DNA of 64,000 nucleotides from Diogma glabrata (Eukaryota > Arthropoda > Insecta > Diptera > Cylindrotomidae), in the NCBI GenBank assembly GCA_963693315.1, contig OY856187.1:378857306-378921305 (forward strand). The letters run 5' to 3'. Under the pieces are notes generated by a model that did no database searches, was not told the origin of the DNA, and saw only the letters and a program-made list of their open reading frames with translations. Both the position numbers and the translations under genes were made by a program. This document shows positions 1-12,217 of the stretch, piece after piece (the stretch's first letter is position 1; every line of letters starts with the position of its first letter).

Positions 1-141
1 TTGGATGAAACTTAGTACATACTACACATGATCCATTAGGGATAATTAGCCGTTTTTCATACTTTCTCAAAAAGTTTCTGTACTCCCAAATAAATAATAA
101 TACTTCAAATATTTGAGTATATTCAGCTTTTTTTTTTACTA

Positions 142-180
142 CTAGCAGGATCCGGCGTGCTTTGCTACGCTTATAAATAA
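142..180 (-). mobile_element. Helitron 3' terminus (minus strand)
   Basis: Read on the minus strand, this stretch ends in a short hairpin (GCGT, 8-nt loop, ACGC) followed about 10 nt later by CTAG and then T. That is the canonical Helitron 3' end (hairpin, CTRR, insertion before T). The same arrangement closes the decayed Helitron at 21326. No helicase-like sequence is visible on the minus strand to the right, so this is probably a non-autonomous or truncated copy. The other end was not found. Bases 1-60 resemble the dispersed repeat around 40497 (TTGGATGAAACTT followed by GTACAT). Confidence 0.5.
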
Positions 181-2095
181 AGCTTGTGCACAGACATTTT
201 GTTGATGTGGTAGCAATGATTTCAAAAAGTGGCAATGAGAATGATAGCATAATTTTTAATTTATCTTTTTAAAAATATGGATGAAAAATAATCAGCACTC
301 TAGCTGATCAGTTCGGATATATGAAAAATTAGCGATCAAATAAGTTTTCAAGTAAGCAAAAAAAAATTTAAGTAACTTGTTGAATTAGTAGAGGTGTGTC
401 ATCTCTATATAGAACAGTATACAGAACATAAAATGATTTACAAATGTTTGCAGTACCCATATGTTCAATGTGCTCAGTGCTCACTAAGAAAAAAGAACCC
501 ACAGGTTTCTTATGTTCAATTTCTCGATGCTTCTGCAGGTTATACATTATTTGTTGTGGCTCCATCGTTGGTTCAGATATAGAGATTATATAGTTTTATT
601 TCTCTATTCTGTCTACGCAACATATAATTGTCCATACGAAAATCAATCCGTTCTAAATCTTAAGCGCGCACTTTTAATGATTGAGCGTGATCTTTTTTTA
701 TGGTGATTGCAAACATCAATTTAATTGACAATTGTGATCTTTTGAATTGAAATGCTAATCAACCGTATTGTATTTATATTAAACCTAATCATCAGTATTG
801 TATTTATATTAACGATTCGGCGAATTATTTTAATAATTGATTTAGAACTAAGTTCGCGAATACTACGCACAGATCTTCAATCATTTCGCTATATTGGGCA
901 GGAAATATCATCAACCATGTGCGTTTTATATTTTTTCCCATAACGTTCTTGTAGATGAAGAACAGTAAGCGATCAGCATGATTTCAAACAAAGCCCGAAC
1001 TTAGTTTGGAGGTGACGTGCTGCACGTGTCATTGATGAATGATGCATACATCCCAGTTCTGCTTCATTGTAGCACGCTAAAACTGAAATGTTGCCTTTAT
1101 TAAAGTACTTTCTAACTAACGTATTTGACTTCCAAGTTTATGTGCGATCTGTATGTTCTTTGTAGCAAAGAATTAAGATGGAACCACCATCCCTGTTTAA
1201 GGAACTATTTCCATGTTCCCGTTTCGCATATCTATATGTTGTTACCTTACCTCCATCTGCTGCGGCTCTTCTTTTATATAAAGGATATTCATCGTTTCAT
1301 GTAACTGAATTTCCTGTAACTGACGGAATCCTTGATGATATCACTTTGCGTACTTTGGATTCAGTGGATTCAGTGTTCTGGAATGCTCATGTTACATATT
1401 TTTCGTCACAACTTCCTACAAATCTTTATCAAAGCTGGCATCGGATATTTGCCTTGTGCATATGAGATGATTTTGTGTATGTGCGTTAGTTGTGAATAAC
1501 CGTCATATTAAATTGGCTCTCGCAAATAAACTGGTACTTCAGAGAAAAGCTTGGTTTGATGTAAACGAATGAATATTAAACGTTCTGTTTCGAATGTTTT
1601 TGCATACATATTTACCATGTATTGGTAAAACAATTGACGGCATTTCCAAATGTGGAAATCTTCATCTTCTTCCCCTCGAATCATTAATCCTTCTTTTATT
1701 GACAAAAATATATCCCGGTTATTTATTGCCGACTTTATTAATTGTTACTTCGTTTATTGTTCGAGCATTGAATCTTCTTATATGTCCTCTAGCAGGCGTT
1801 TTGTCAACCTGAACTATTGAAACTTATATATGTATCACATACGTCATGTCAACTGCTGTTTTGAACACATGCACTAAATCGTTTTTTGAAATCTGGTTTT
1901 CAAACAAATTATCAAAATGCCATTCCGTGTGGAAGTATTTGGTATAATATACAATAGAACCAATTTCCATGCAATGGGCAAAAATGAAATAGAACATTTT
2001 TATGACCGTATGTATATAAACGTATGTATATATGTGTTGAATGGTCTTGTGGTTAGCACTACTTCCATTTAGGTCAAAGTGTTATTATACAAAGT
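181..2095. other. No recognisable gene
   Basis: AT-rich sequence with no ORF that I can assign. The longest, 1178-1465 plus (95 codons, ATG start), has no recognisable domain, no repeated homologue in the window and no convincing splice context, so I do not call it a gene. The stretch may be the body of a non-autonomous Helitron whose 3' end lies at 142. Confidence 0.5.
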
Positions 2096-2104
2096 CATTA
2101 ACAA

Positions 2105-2475
2105 CCCAGACCTACCGTATATACACATAAAATTTCATGGAAATCAGTCGGCCGTTTCGGAGGAGTAATTGAAGAGTACAGTACTAATATTGCAATTAAA
2201 AAATAGGGGTTGGTGGTAGAAGGGGGAAAATTAAGGATTATATGTATTTTTTAATGTCAAATCATAAAAAAATAAAAATAAAAAATTTTGTCTGAAAAAT
2301 ACAAAAAATTTTAGGGGGAGGGCCCCCATTATCACCTAATGGTATAAAAAATAGTTTACGACCAATTCTCAGACCTACCGTATATACACATAAAATTTCA
2401 TGGAAATCAGTCAAGCCGTTTCGGAGGAGTTTTGTTACAAACACTGTGACACGAGAATTTTATATATATAGATAG
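2105..2475 (+). mobile_element. RTE/SINE-like 3' tail with an internal duplicated segment
   Basis: The stretch ends in a motif seen at the 3' ends of many insect RTE-type and related elements: AAATTTCATGGAAATCAGTC, then a GCCGTTTCGGAGGAG block, then ACACTGTGACACGAGAATTTT and TATATATATAGATAG. A 57-bp part of the motif occurs twice (about 2107-2165 and 2370-2430), separated by an AT-rich spacer. This suggests two truncated copies in tandem or an internal duplication. A related tail lies at 34080-34180. There is no reverse transcriptase ORF. The family is recognised from pattern only. Confidence 0.45.
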
Positions 2476-2491
2476 ATAAATAATTTGTTTC

Positions 2492-3535
2492 TAATTTACA
2501 TTTTACATTTTACATCTTACATTTTACATTTTACATTTTACATTTTACATTTTACATTTTACATTTTACATTTTACATTTTACATTTTACATTTTACATT
2601 TTACATTTTACATTTTACATTTTACATTTTACATTTTACATTTTACATTTTACATTTTACATTTTACATTTTACATTTTACATTTTACATTTTACATTTT
2701 ACATTTTACATTTTACATTTTACATTTTACATTTTACATTTTACATTTTACATTTTACATTTTACATTTTACATTTTACATTTTACATTTTACATTTTAC
2801 ATTTTACATTTTACATTTTACATTTTACATTTTACATTTTACATTTTACATTTTACATTTTACATTTTACATTTTACATTTTACATTTTACATTTTACAT
2901 TTTACATTTTACATTTTACATTTTACATTTTACATTTTACATTTTACATTTTACATTTTACATTTTACATTTTACATTTTACATTTTACATTTTACATTT
3001 TACATTTTACATTTTACATTTTACATTTTACATTTTACATTTTACATTTTACATTTTACATTTTACATTTTACATTTTACATTTTACATTTTACATTTTA
3101 CATTTTACATTTTACATTTTACATTTTACATTTTACATTTTACATTTTACATTTTACATTTTACATTTTACATTTTACATTTTACATTTTACATTTTACA
3201 TTTTACTTTTTACATTTTACATTTTACATTTTACATTTTACATTTTACATTTTACATTTTACATTTTACATTTTACATTTTACATTTTACATTTTACATT
3301 TTACATTTTACATTTTACATTTTACATTTTACATTTTACATTTTACATTTTACATTTTACATTTTACATTTTACATTTTACATTTTACATTTTACATTTT
3401 ACATTTTACATTTTACATTTTACATTTTACATTTTACATTTTACATTTTACATTTTACATTTTACATTTTACATTTTACATTTTACATTTTACATTTTAC
3501 ATTTTACATTTTACATTTTACAATTTACATTTTAC
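2492..3535 (+). repeat. (ATTTTAC)n heptanucleotide tandem array
   Basis: An almost perfect tandem array of a 7-bp unit, about 149 copies over roughly 1.04 kb. Visible variants are TCTTAC near 2513, TTTACTTTTTAC near 3205 and AATTTAC near 3522. Because 21 nt is three units, one frame stays open and encodes a repeating 7-residue peptide; this is a by-product of the repeat. It directly follows the RTE-like tail and may have grown from its simple-repeat 3' end. The unit is not the insect telomere repeat TTAGG. Confidence 0.97.
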
Positions 3536-3601
3536 GTATTCTAAATATAAGTATTAGTGATGAGAGTAGAAATGATATTTTGTAAAACGTAAGCGGATAT
3601 T

Positions 3602-4010
3602 TATTACTTCGGTCTGAAAGACCTAAGTATTACATTCATGAGCTCAAAGTGAAATTCTTACCCTCACTTGTTTTGGCATTTCTCGACGTTTTAGGACCTA
3701 CTGATTCTATCAAAGCAAAAAAAAAATGTATGTCTGTCTGTAGGCCGGCCGGCCGTCCGTCATTACCTACGCTGCAGGAAAAACCGCTAGAGGGATTTCA
3801 AAAATTTTTTTTTCTAAAAATAGAGGGACAGGTCCGAAAGGACGCTGTGTTCGATAACTGTACCGGAAGTGTGTCAAAAAATCATTATGTGTGTCAAAAA
3901 TAGCAAATTTTCATATTTTTGGCTTAAAAAACGTTCATTTTAAATGATTACGAGTAGGAACATTAAATTTGGAGAAATCTTGATGGTCGGGATTGGTATG
4001 TGAGATCAAA
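3602..4010 (+). mobile_element. Dispersed repeat family R, copy 1
   Basis: This stretch is matched in opposite orientation at 27282-27688. Shared landmarks in order are a GGTCTGAAAGACC mini-palindrome at the left end, CATGAGCTCA, TCTCGACGTTTTAGGACC, a TGTATGTCTGTCTG run, a GGCCGGCCGGCC palindrome (3743-3754), TGTGTCAAAA and TCGGGATTGGTATGTGAGA near the right end. Two copies with the same boundaries in unrelated surroundings indicate a short interspersed, probably non-autonomous element. The mechanism class is unknown. Confidence 0.75.
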
Positions 4011-4030
4011 AACTAGATTATTGCATTATA

Positions 4031-4400
4031 AGTTTGTCAAAAAAATGTTATCAAGTGTGTCAAAAGAAAGATTTTTATTTATTTGTTTACCCAATTTTTT
4101 GGAAAAAAATAAAATTGTTTGTTTGAAATGAAATTTTATTATTATTATTGAGAATTATGGCATTATAAGTTTGTCAAAAAATAATGTCAAGTGTGTCAAA
4201 AGAAAGGTTTTTATTTATTTTTTACCCAAATTTTTAGGAAAAAATAAAATTAATAGTTTGTATGACATGATATTTTATTTTTATTATAGAGAATTATGGC
4301 ATAAGTTTGTCAAAAAATAATGTCAAGTGTGTCAAAAATTGATTTCATTTATTTTTTTAGCCAATTTTTTGGAAAAAAATGTAGCTGTTTTATGACGTAA
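4031..4400 (+). repeat. Tandem repeat with a unit of about 137 bp (3 copies)
   Basis: AGTTTGTCAAAAAA recurs at 4031, 4168 and 4304, giving periods of 137 and 136. Each copy continues with AAGTGTGTCAAAA, a T-rich stretch and an ATTTTTTGGAAAAAAA block. The repeat begins where family R copy 1 ends, and its TGTGTCAAAA motif also occurs in that element, so it may be an expansion of the element's edge. Confidence 0.75.
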
Positions 4401-4429
4401 ATGTAATTTAAAATGAAATTGGACATGGA

Positions 4430-4780
4430 AATTTTTGAATTTGTTATAGTTTTTGAAATATTTTTGGAATTTTGAAAAAGTTTGAATATTTGATTTTGTA
4501 ATAATTTTTGCAATATTTTTAGAATTTCGGAAAAAGTTTTAATTTTTGATTTTGTTACAATTTTTGAATTATTTTTAGAATTTTGAAAAATTTTTAATTT
4601 TTGATTTTGTAATAATTTTTGCAATATTTTTTAGAATTTTGGAAAAAGTTTGAATTTTTAAGAATTTTTGAAATATTATTGGAATTTAGAAAAAGTTTAA
4701 ATATTTGATTTTATTCTAATTTTTGGAATTTTGAAAAAGTTTGATTTTATTTAATTTAACAATATTTTTGGAATTTTGAT
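4430..4780 (+). repeat. Degenerate AT-rich tandem repeat of about 57 bp
   Basis: About five to six degraded copies of a unit containing AATTTTTG, AATATTTTT, GAATTTTGAAAAAGTTT and TTTGATTTTGT, spaced about 55-60 bp apart. Lysine/asparagine-rich ORFs on the minus strand here are simply the translation of the repeat. Confidence 0.65.
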
Positions 4781-5960
4781 TATTATTTTCCGGCAACGTA
4801 TTGTGACGATTATGGAAGACGATAGAACACAACAACAATAGAACATCTTCAAGAAAATTCTCGTTACGAAAAAAATATATACAAATCAGTAAAACCAAAT
4901 CAACGTAACCAAAGTAAAGTAAATCTATTAGAGAATAGGTATAAATCAACAAATTAAAAAAAAGAGTAGATTTCACACCTAGGTGTCAATATTTGAAGAT
5001 CGTCTTATTGTTGAAATAAAGGAAGAAAAAAAGGGCGTGTTCATCTAGAATATTACAGTACCATCGAGGCTATTTCATCTAGTATATATAAGAGGTGTTC
5101 TTCGAGGATAGAGATAGTTTAAAATTGTTAGCGATACAAAAAGTATAAAATATTAGCAGTGATAAAAGTGAAGTAAAATTAACAGTGTTATAAGTAGAAA
5201 GTTAAAAGTGATATTGTGAACAAGTATAAAAGAATTATAAGTGGTAAAATATTGTTAGTACAAGAAGAGCTAAAAGGGGAATAGTAATAGGAGAAATATT
5301 TTTATTGTAAAATCTTGAACGAATAAAATTATAACGTTTAGAAAATCCATTGTGTTTTAAATTTCCTGATTTAGTGATCGAACTAAATAATTGTAACTCG
5401 GCTAAGAAACGTTACAGTATTGATGTTTCGTGTTAGTTTTGTAATAAATTTTTAAACAGAGATAAAAAATATTAGTACTTTAACAAAGATTTGTGTTTGA
5501 TATACATCGCTGCCCAAAACTAAAAACCATGTCCTCATAAAAGTTTTTTGCCGAAAACTATATACAAATCCTTAACCCAGACCGAAGTCTTGATATCTCA
5601 GAGCTGTGAGATTTCAATAAAATCAGTTTCTGATGATTGATTTTGATTAAACTTGGTATATGTGACCAGAATATGATTTGTAGATGTTCTTGTTCCGCTT
5701 TCCAACTTCAGCTTTGTTACTTACGCAAACATTTTTTTTGCTTATTCTATTTGTACAACAGAGCTTATGTCTGTTGGGATACTACAACTTTCTTTAATAT
5801 TTTTATAATTAGAACTACGTGAAATCTTTAACATCGGTTTGCCATTAATGGAAGTATTTGATGGATATTAGCTCACTGTATAACCAGCACATTTTATTTC
5901 CAGAGCTGTGGTGAAGTTAACCTATGGATCAGCGTCAATTTTTTGAATGAAATGTGTTGT
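4781..5960. other. No gene; possible relic promoter or LTR
   Basis: No assignable ORF. One noteworthy segment has TATATATAAG at 5083-5092, followed about 30 bp later by an initiator-like TTCTTCGAGG and, further on, AATAAAATTATAACG near 5322. The combination resembles a TATA-driven LTR with a polyadenylation signal, but no matching second LTR or LTR edges were found, so this is only a possibility. Confidence 0.25.
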
Positions 5961-6523
5961 GTAGGAATTACCATATAGGTCAAAACAACACATCTATATA
6001 CCGTTTAAGACTTAAATCCACAACGACATGCGTTCTAAGCACTTAAGCCTTTTTAATTTTTTATATTTTTTGTAAAGCATGGATAACAAAACAATAAATC
6101 CTATCACACAATAAAATATGACATAAGCAAATATTTCATGAAAAGATGGAGGAAATGAAAGTTTTCAAAAGATTTACTGGGCTGCCAATAATCCAGTTAG
6201 TGATATATTCCTTGATTATGTGGCACTCTGTCTACCTATATAGGATTAAAGCCCACATAAAAAGTTATACGAAGACCCGTTTCTTTAAGCAAGCAATAAC
6301 GTGCCATCATCAAATAATATTCCATAACTAAGATTAAGAGTATTACCGTTGACTAAAAAGAGTTCGATGATATATCATTTGTATTTCCAGTGGTATGTGA
6401 TATCTCACGGTAACGCCTATGTCAATAGCAGAATCTGGATTTCATAGGGTTGTCACACAATTAAACCTAAAATTTAAAAATAATAATTAAAATTCAACAA
6501 AAGTTGATCCCTCTATGTGCTCA
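5961..6523 (+). mobile_element. MITE-like family M, copy 1
   Basis: One of three dispersed copies of a 0.55-0.65-kb element (others at 9873-10430 plus and 15095-15743 minus). Shared landmarks are the left edge GTAGGAATTACC, CAACACAT, ACATGCGTTCTAAG, ATGGATAACAAAACAATAA, the block CCAGTGGTATGTGATATCTC near 6390 and, at the right, GGGTTGTCACAC and GATCCCTC. There is no coding capacity. The internal TGATATCTCAC motif reads as its reverse complement in copy 3. Confidence 0.7.
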
Positions 6524-8739
6524 TAGTTAACTTGCATTTCAAATTGGTTATAACCGTTTTTACGGTTATGTCGGAATTAATAATTAGAAGAACGAACTTA
6601 ACATGTGGCCTCTGACCCAGGAAAAATCTCTATTAGTAGAAAATTTAAGGATAATAATATTACAATCTAAAATGTAATTAACTAACAATTCCAAATGTAT
6701 GAAAATAAGTAACATTAATGTAAAATAACAAAAAAAAACTACTAACACTGAAAAAAATTGTAGGTAAAATACAACAAACAATGATCTGTTGAACTTATTT
6801 AAAGGCCACGTTATTTGATTTTCTATTTTAACAAACATGAGTTTTCCAGTTTTCAACAAACATCTTTGTTAAATATTTTTAACTACCTTTACAAGCAGTT
6901 CGTTGATTTTTATTTGTTGAATAAAATCAAAAATATAAAACATAAATATGAAAAAATTCGAGTAGTTGGGCTTGAAATTTATAGTGTACAGTACAGTAAA
7001 AGTGAAATTTTGTGAAATAAAAACCAAAGTTTTAAGAAAAAGTGTGGAAGTATCTAATGAATTGTGTCAATTTAAATACCTGAAAAATGAGTGAAATTTT
7101 AGTAAATTTGAGTGAAATTAAATTATTTGAATGTTCTAAAAAATTTAAGGAAAGTCGACAGTTTGAAGATGTCTATAAAGGTAAATTTTGTTTCTGTAAA
7201 TTTTAATTGAAATCATTATAGAAAAAGCATATTTAATAGTATTATAATAAAATATAAACTAATTATAACAAAAACTATGTTTCAATTAGTGTACTTGACA
7301 TTTAACTGTATAAACAATAACAACAAAATGGACAAAAGAAAATTTCGTGCAAAAATTGGACGAGGATCTTGAATACGATATTCAGATTTCTTTCTTGTGA
7401 ATTATTTTTCTTGTTTATACCAATTCCATTTTTAATTTTTTGAAGGATTGTTCAAATCATATTTTTGAAATATTTTAAAAAGAAGTTGATTAATTAACAA
7501 ATAATCTCTTTTCTTCCCTTTCTTTTTTAGAACTAACTTCACCATATATTCCTTTCTGTAACTATTAAAACTGCTCCATAGTAATTAATTTTTATTACTT
7601 CTTTTCTTTTCACCATCCATACACTATACTGTTACATTAATTTACATTTAAAAATTGCGTACAAAATTTAATTTTGTTATTATTATTTACATTAATATTA
7701 TTTACATTAATGAAACACCCGTTTGAACAATTCGAACGCTTTTTGACTCGCGATTCCAATTCAACGCGTTCAAGAAAAATAAAAAAAAATATGCCAAAAA
7801 TGGCTTCTATATTATTCTTTTTTTTCGGAATTTTAACTTTAATTTATTTACAACTTTAAATTTTCGTTTGTTCAACTATACTTTTTTTCTTGTTCACCTG
7901 TACTTTGATCAAAAGGTCAAATTTAATCTTTTTTATTATAAATAAAAAAATTGACTACCAAGCTCAAGTCAAAATAACCATGCTTATATTAAAAGCCTAT
8001 CAAAAAAAGAAAAGAAAAGCATATATATACATACATCCAATTATTGTCTCTTCTTTATTATATTCGTTACTTTTGCAAGAGACAACTAGTAATTTCATCA
8101 TATGACGTCACTACAGGGTATTGGAAACACATCATACATCATTATTTATATATTGAAAAACATTTCGCGCTTGAAAAAAACTAGGTATCAGTCTGTAATG
8201 ACATCATACACAACAAATTAACGAAACAAATAATACCGTTATGATTAGCCAGTTTGTTCACCGAAATTAATGTAATAACAACAAAATGAATTGCAAAAAA
8301 ATGAAACAAATAAAACTATTTTTCTTTTTTTTTTTTTGATTTTTTGTTTATAAAAGAAAACAATGATGTCATAGACTTTGATTGGTGGAATAAAGGATAC
8401 AGAGAAGAAATGAATTAGTGCATTTATTGCGCTAAAGATTTGGTTTGAATTTATAATTCTTATATTTTTCTATAAGATTAGATGTTTTTTTTGTTTGTAA
8501 ATGCAAAATGTTGCGGCATAACAAATTGCTGGAAATAAGAGTCAAGAAATCAACAATTTCGACCAATTTTCGTGAAGCGATTGGTTTCAGAGTGTATAGA
8601 CAAGGTTAAAAATACTAACTACACGTACCGTATCTAAAAGTTTTAGAACAAAATATTTAATTAATTTAAAACGACTTTTACCAATTTGTTTATAATGATT
8701 TTTGATTCTTGATCTACTTTTTTGTTTTATTAAAAATGG
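6524..8739. other. No recognisable gene
   Basis: AT-rich sequence with many homopolymer runs and short spurious ORFs. I see no conserved motif, no convincing splice structure and no repeat shared with other parts of the window. Confidence 0.5.
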
Positions 8740-8950
8740 CGTAGACCATGCATAGCCGAGTGTGTTAAAATGCTAGTCTATACATCGTTAGGGTCGATGG
8801 TTCGAATCCAGTCAAATCCAATATGGATTTACTGGATAAGAATTACAGAGCCGAATTAGTTAATAAGTATTGGTGGTGGGTAGTACATAAGGCAGTATAA
8901 GAGTGATATGGGCCTAGTAGCCTAAGCCAGTTCGTTAAGTAAAAAAAATG
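8740..8950 (+). mobile_element. tRNA-derived SINE
   Basis: An RNA polymerase III type-2 promoter is visible: A box TAGCCGAGTGTG (8753-8764) and a perfect B box GGTTCGAATCC (8799-8809), 46 bp apart start to start, as in tRNA genes. The body then diverges from a tRNA (no 3' acceptor strand pairing with the 5' end) and runs about 130 bp to AAAAAAAATGGCATAAAAAA. A tRNA-like head with an unrelated body and A-rich tail is the definition of a tRNA-derived SINE. Target duplications were not clear. Confidence 0.75.
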
Positions 8951-9872
8951 GCATAAAAAAATTACTTAAAAACCTATAAATCAAAACCTGTTTTTGATTT
9001 TGTTTTATATTAAACATCTTTTCTTTTCTTAAAATTTGTAATTACTGACAGTTAATTCTAAATGTAAATTCCTAAAAATAAAAGTTTTCTGGACTAATAA
9101 GAACAGACTAGTTAGACTTGTAACTATAAGGCAGTGTCAAATAAAATATATTTTTTTCAAACTAGTTGTAAATTTTTTATGAAACATGAATGGTTAATGG
9201 AGTGATTTCTCAGAAGATTTTTGGACTAAGAGGAACAGATGAGTTGGACAATATCAGTTCGTGTCGTATTAAATATCGTTCTTTTAACAAAATTTGGTTA
9301 AATTCTCATTAATATTAAAAATTCCACAGTTTTTTGTAATTGTATTGTATTTAACCTATTATTTAACTTTAATGTGTTGCTACGAAACTCTACAAAATGA
9401 TATAATTTAGCAAACGAAATAAATATTTTAGAAATAGCCCTCAATATTCAACGACACAATAATATAATAGTGAATTTAAAACTCAGATTACCATAACAGG
9501 AAAGAGAGTGTAAGGCTAGAACCCTCCTTTACCTCCCCTCAATGCCTCGAAAACTAAGGTTCCCATTTTGTTTTTCATAAAACATGCACAAAAATGGGAA
9601 CGTTCCACACCCTAAAGATGTCTCTAAGCCGGGCTATGGAGTTTATTTGAAAACCGACGTCACCTATGCGAACCGAAATTTGGTAAATTTTAACCAAAGA
9701 CATTTGATCAATGGAAATACGAATCAGATCAGAACAAATTGGTCATTGACTAATAGCTAACTAATTTCTAATTTTTGAAAGTGCACCCGTATTTGAATAT
9801 CCTGTACGAAGTTGCCCTAGCTTTCTGCCTGATCTGGTAATTTTATTAACTTTATTTTTTCAATAAAATATG
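8951..9872. other. No gene
   Basis: No ORF of note. Two loosely similar segments (about 9085-9130 and 9215-9260) share a GGACTAA-[GA]-[AG]GGAACAGA pattern, and a related pattern occurs inside the hAT-like element near 44840 and 45230. This may be a remnant of an old related element. Confidence 0.4.
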
Positions 9873-10430
9873 CAGTAAAAATTCCTATATCTGTCCCAAC
9901 AACATGTAAAAACCTTCAAAGACAACAGCAACAGTGTTCTGAGGTTTTAAAAGGGCAAAAATACTTATTTTTGGTTTACTTATATTTTTTTTTAAGAATG
10001 GATAAGAAAACAATAATCCTATCATATATATATATGACTCAGGCCAATGTTTTATGAGAGAAGAGAAAAACTAAATAAAAATAAAGAATAAAGAATAAAA
10101 AGAAAAGAAAAGAAAAACTAAAATAAAATAAAATAAGAGCTAAAATGCAAATTATTTTTAAAAAAATTGGATGAACAACATTAAAATTGGATTGTTGTCC
10201 AATGCAGCTAGTGGAATACTCCTTGCTTATGTGACGCACTGTCTTCCCCAACAATTAAAGTATAGATATAAAGCTACGTGAAAACTCGTTTCTCATCCGC
10301 CAGCACCTATAAAACATAACCTTGGCTAGCGATATCTCACTGCTATTCCAGTGGTATGTGATATCTCGTAAACTCATATATCAAAATCGAGGTTTTTCAC
10401 ATCAGTAGATACTGTTCCAATAAAATACAT
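9873..10430 (+). mobile_element. MITE-like family M, copy 2
   Basis: A more diverged copy of the element at 5961-6523. Conserved landmarks are CCCAACAACATGTAAAAACC, ATGGATAAGAAAACAATAA, the TATATATGAC region, GTGGAATACTCCTTGCTTATGTG, CGTTTCTCATCCGCCAGCAC and CCAGTGGTATGTGATATCTC. Compared with copy 3 it preserves the 'GATATCTCACTG...GTGATATCTC' pair. It has lost recognisable termini and has no coding capacity. Confidence 0.6.
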
Positions 10431-10674
10431 TTTGAGTTGATTTTTACTATTTTCCAACATCGTTTCGAATATTGGTAGGCTAGTTGTAAAACTTTTCCTG
10501 TAACTATTGCTCTTCATTGAATCATACATAACTTTATTGTTAATGTATTCAAGTCCTGCATTAGAGTTTACTAACTTTTTAGATTGACTAAGTCAAGTTT
10601 AAACTGAAGCTTAAATTTTAATTTATTTATAACATTCACTATATGACTATTCAAATTTTTATCGATAACAGATA

Positions 10675-11105
10675 CGATGGTCTTTAATTCTATAAACTTT
10701 TGTTATCATTAGCAATTTGCATCAAATAGTTTTGTTACTCTGAACAGCTATTTTGGTATTTTTATTAACCTGTTTTAGGTAGGTTGCAGATACAAATTTA
10801 CCTATTTAATATTCATTGCATTTTCTGGTTTAAAACTATTAACCGGTCTTATAATGTGTTAGGTTAAGCTAGATCTCATGATTGTCTTTAATTCTATAAA
10901 TTTTAAACAGTTCACAGATATTTTTGTTATCATTAGTAATTTGCATCAAATGGTTTTGTTACTCTGAAGAGTTAGTTTGTGATTTTTATTAACCTGTTTT
11001 AGGTAGGTTGCAGATACAAATTTACCTATTTAATATTCATTGCACTTCCTGGTTGAAAACTGTTAACCGGTTTTATAATGTTTTAGATTAAGCTAGATCT
11101 CATGA
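10675..11105 (+). repeat. Tandem duplication, two diverged copies of about 220 bp
   Basis: Two adjacent direct copies (about 10675-10878 and 10880-11105) share GTCTTTAATTCTATAAA, TTTTGTTATCATTAG, AATTTGCATCAAAT, TTTTATTAACCTGTTTTAGG, GTAGGTTGCAGATACAAATT, TATTTAATATTCATTGCA and AAGCTAGATCTCATGA. The second copy carries an extra 15-20 bp after ATTCTATAAA. It is non-coding. Confidence 0.85.
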
Positions 11106-11129
11106 AGCCGGTTTTATTTAAAGTTAGGG

Positions 11130-11168
11130 CATTATCTTGTTTAGTATTGACTACTAAACAAGATAATG
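11130..11168. repeat. Perfect 17-bp inverted repeat (hairpin)
   Basis: CATTATCTTGTTTAGTA at 11130-11146 is followed by a 5-nt spacer and its exact reverse complement at 11152-11168. It could be a cruciform or the remnant ends of a deleted palindromic element. No gene lies beside it. Confidence 0.85.
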
Positions 11169-12200
11169 ACAAGTTAGCAAAATTACTTCAAACCTGTATA
11201 TTTTTTTCTAGTTAGCTTACTCTCCGAAGTTAAACGGAGTTTGAAGGCTCTTTCCACCTTCAAAGGATTCTTTGAAAGAACATAGCCAAAAACCACAACA
11301 AATCTAATAACGTCATGACAAATTTTCAGCCAATCCTACTTGTTTGCATACACTGAAAAAAAAAATTGAAGTAATGACGACCTCATCTCGAAGTTGGCAG
11401 TTTATTATTCAAACAAAGAAAAAATATTTGCAAACAATTTCAATAGTTTTGGAAAATTCTACGGTATGCCGGTATTGAATGCCGTATTACTTAGCCTTTT
11501 TAGTGTTTTCGACTCATTCGAATAAAATTAAAAATGGTTTTTCATATTTTTGATTCAGATTTTTACCAATATCGTCCTTCATTTGCTTTGACATTTGCCA
11601 TTTAACTTTTAAGTTTTGATTTTAGAAAATAATAAATGCCTTTGAACTTATTCACAAGTTGGTTTTTGTTTTCATATCCTGTCTGAATATTTTTATCACT
11701 TTTTTTTTATTTGTCCATTCAAGTTATTCTGTAGATTAACCGATATTAATGATATCATCGTCCGTATTCTAATAGGAAAAAAAAAGTTCATTGACTTCTG
11801 CTTAGAATATTACAAAACTAAAACGAAACATGTAGGTCCATAAATTAGCAAAACAACAAAAAAATGAAGCTGGCTGCATTCACATTCACTAACTGCTTCT
11901 GTTTAATCGGCATTTAATCTGTAAAAAAAATTGACTTTCAAAATTGATGTTTCAAAAAAACATTATTTTGTAATACCAAAATTTTTTTCTATCAAAAATA
12001 AATAAAAAACATAAAATCACTTTCGTAGCAGTGACGTAATAACTTTATTACGTACTGGTGCATAATGAAATATCAAACACCCCAAATCTATGTACATGTC
12101 CTTTGTCGTCGGTTTGTCGTTTATGAAAATATCAATAAGTTACTTTAGTTCGATTATTTCGGGTTTATTTCTAATTTATTTACATATTCCTAGTTTGTTT
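11169..12200. other. No recognisable gene
   Basis: AT-rich sequence with no ORF of interest and no repeat shared with the rest of the window. Confidence 0.45.
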
Positions 12201-12217
12201 GTAGATAAAGCATAGTT

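Noticed and set aside
1178..1465. 95-codon ORF with an ATG start
   Set aside because: No domain, repeat or splice evidence; within chance expectation for this length of sequence.
2105..2475. Penelope-like or Helitron origin for the tail
   Set aside because: No hairpin plus CTRR end and no reverse transcriptase; the pattern is closer to RTE-type 3' ends, though not proven.
2485..3585. A 366-codon ORF encoding a repeating heptapeptide
   Set aside because: It is only the translation of the (ATTTTAC)n array; there is no unique sequence beyond the repeat edges.
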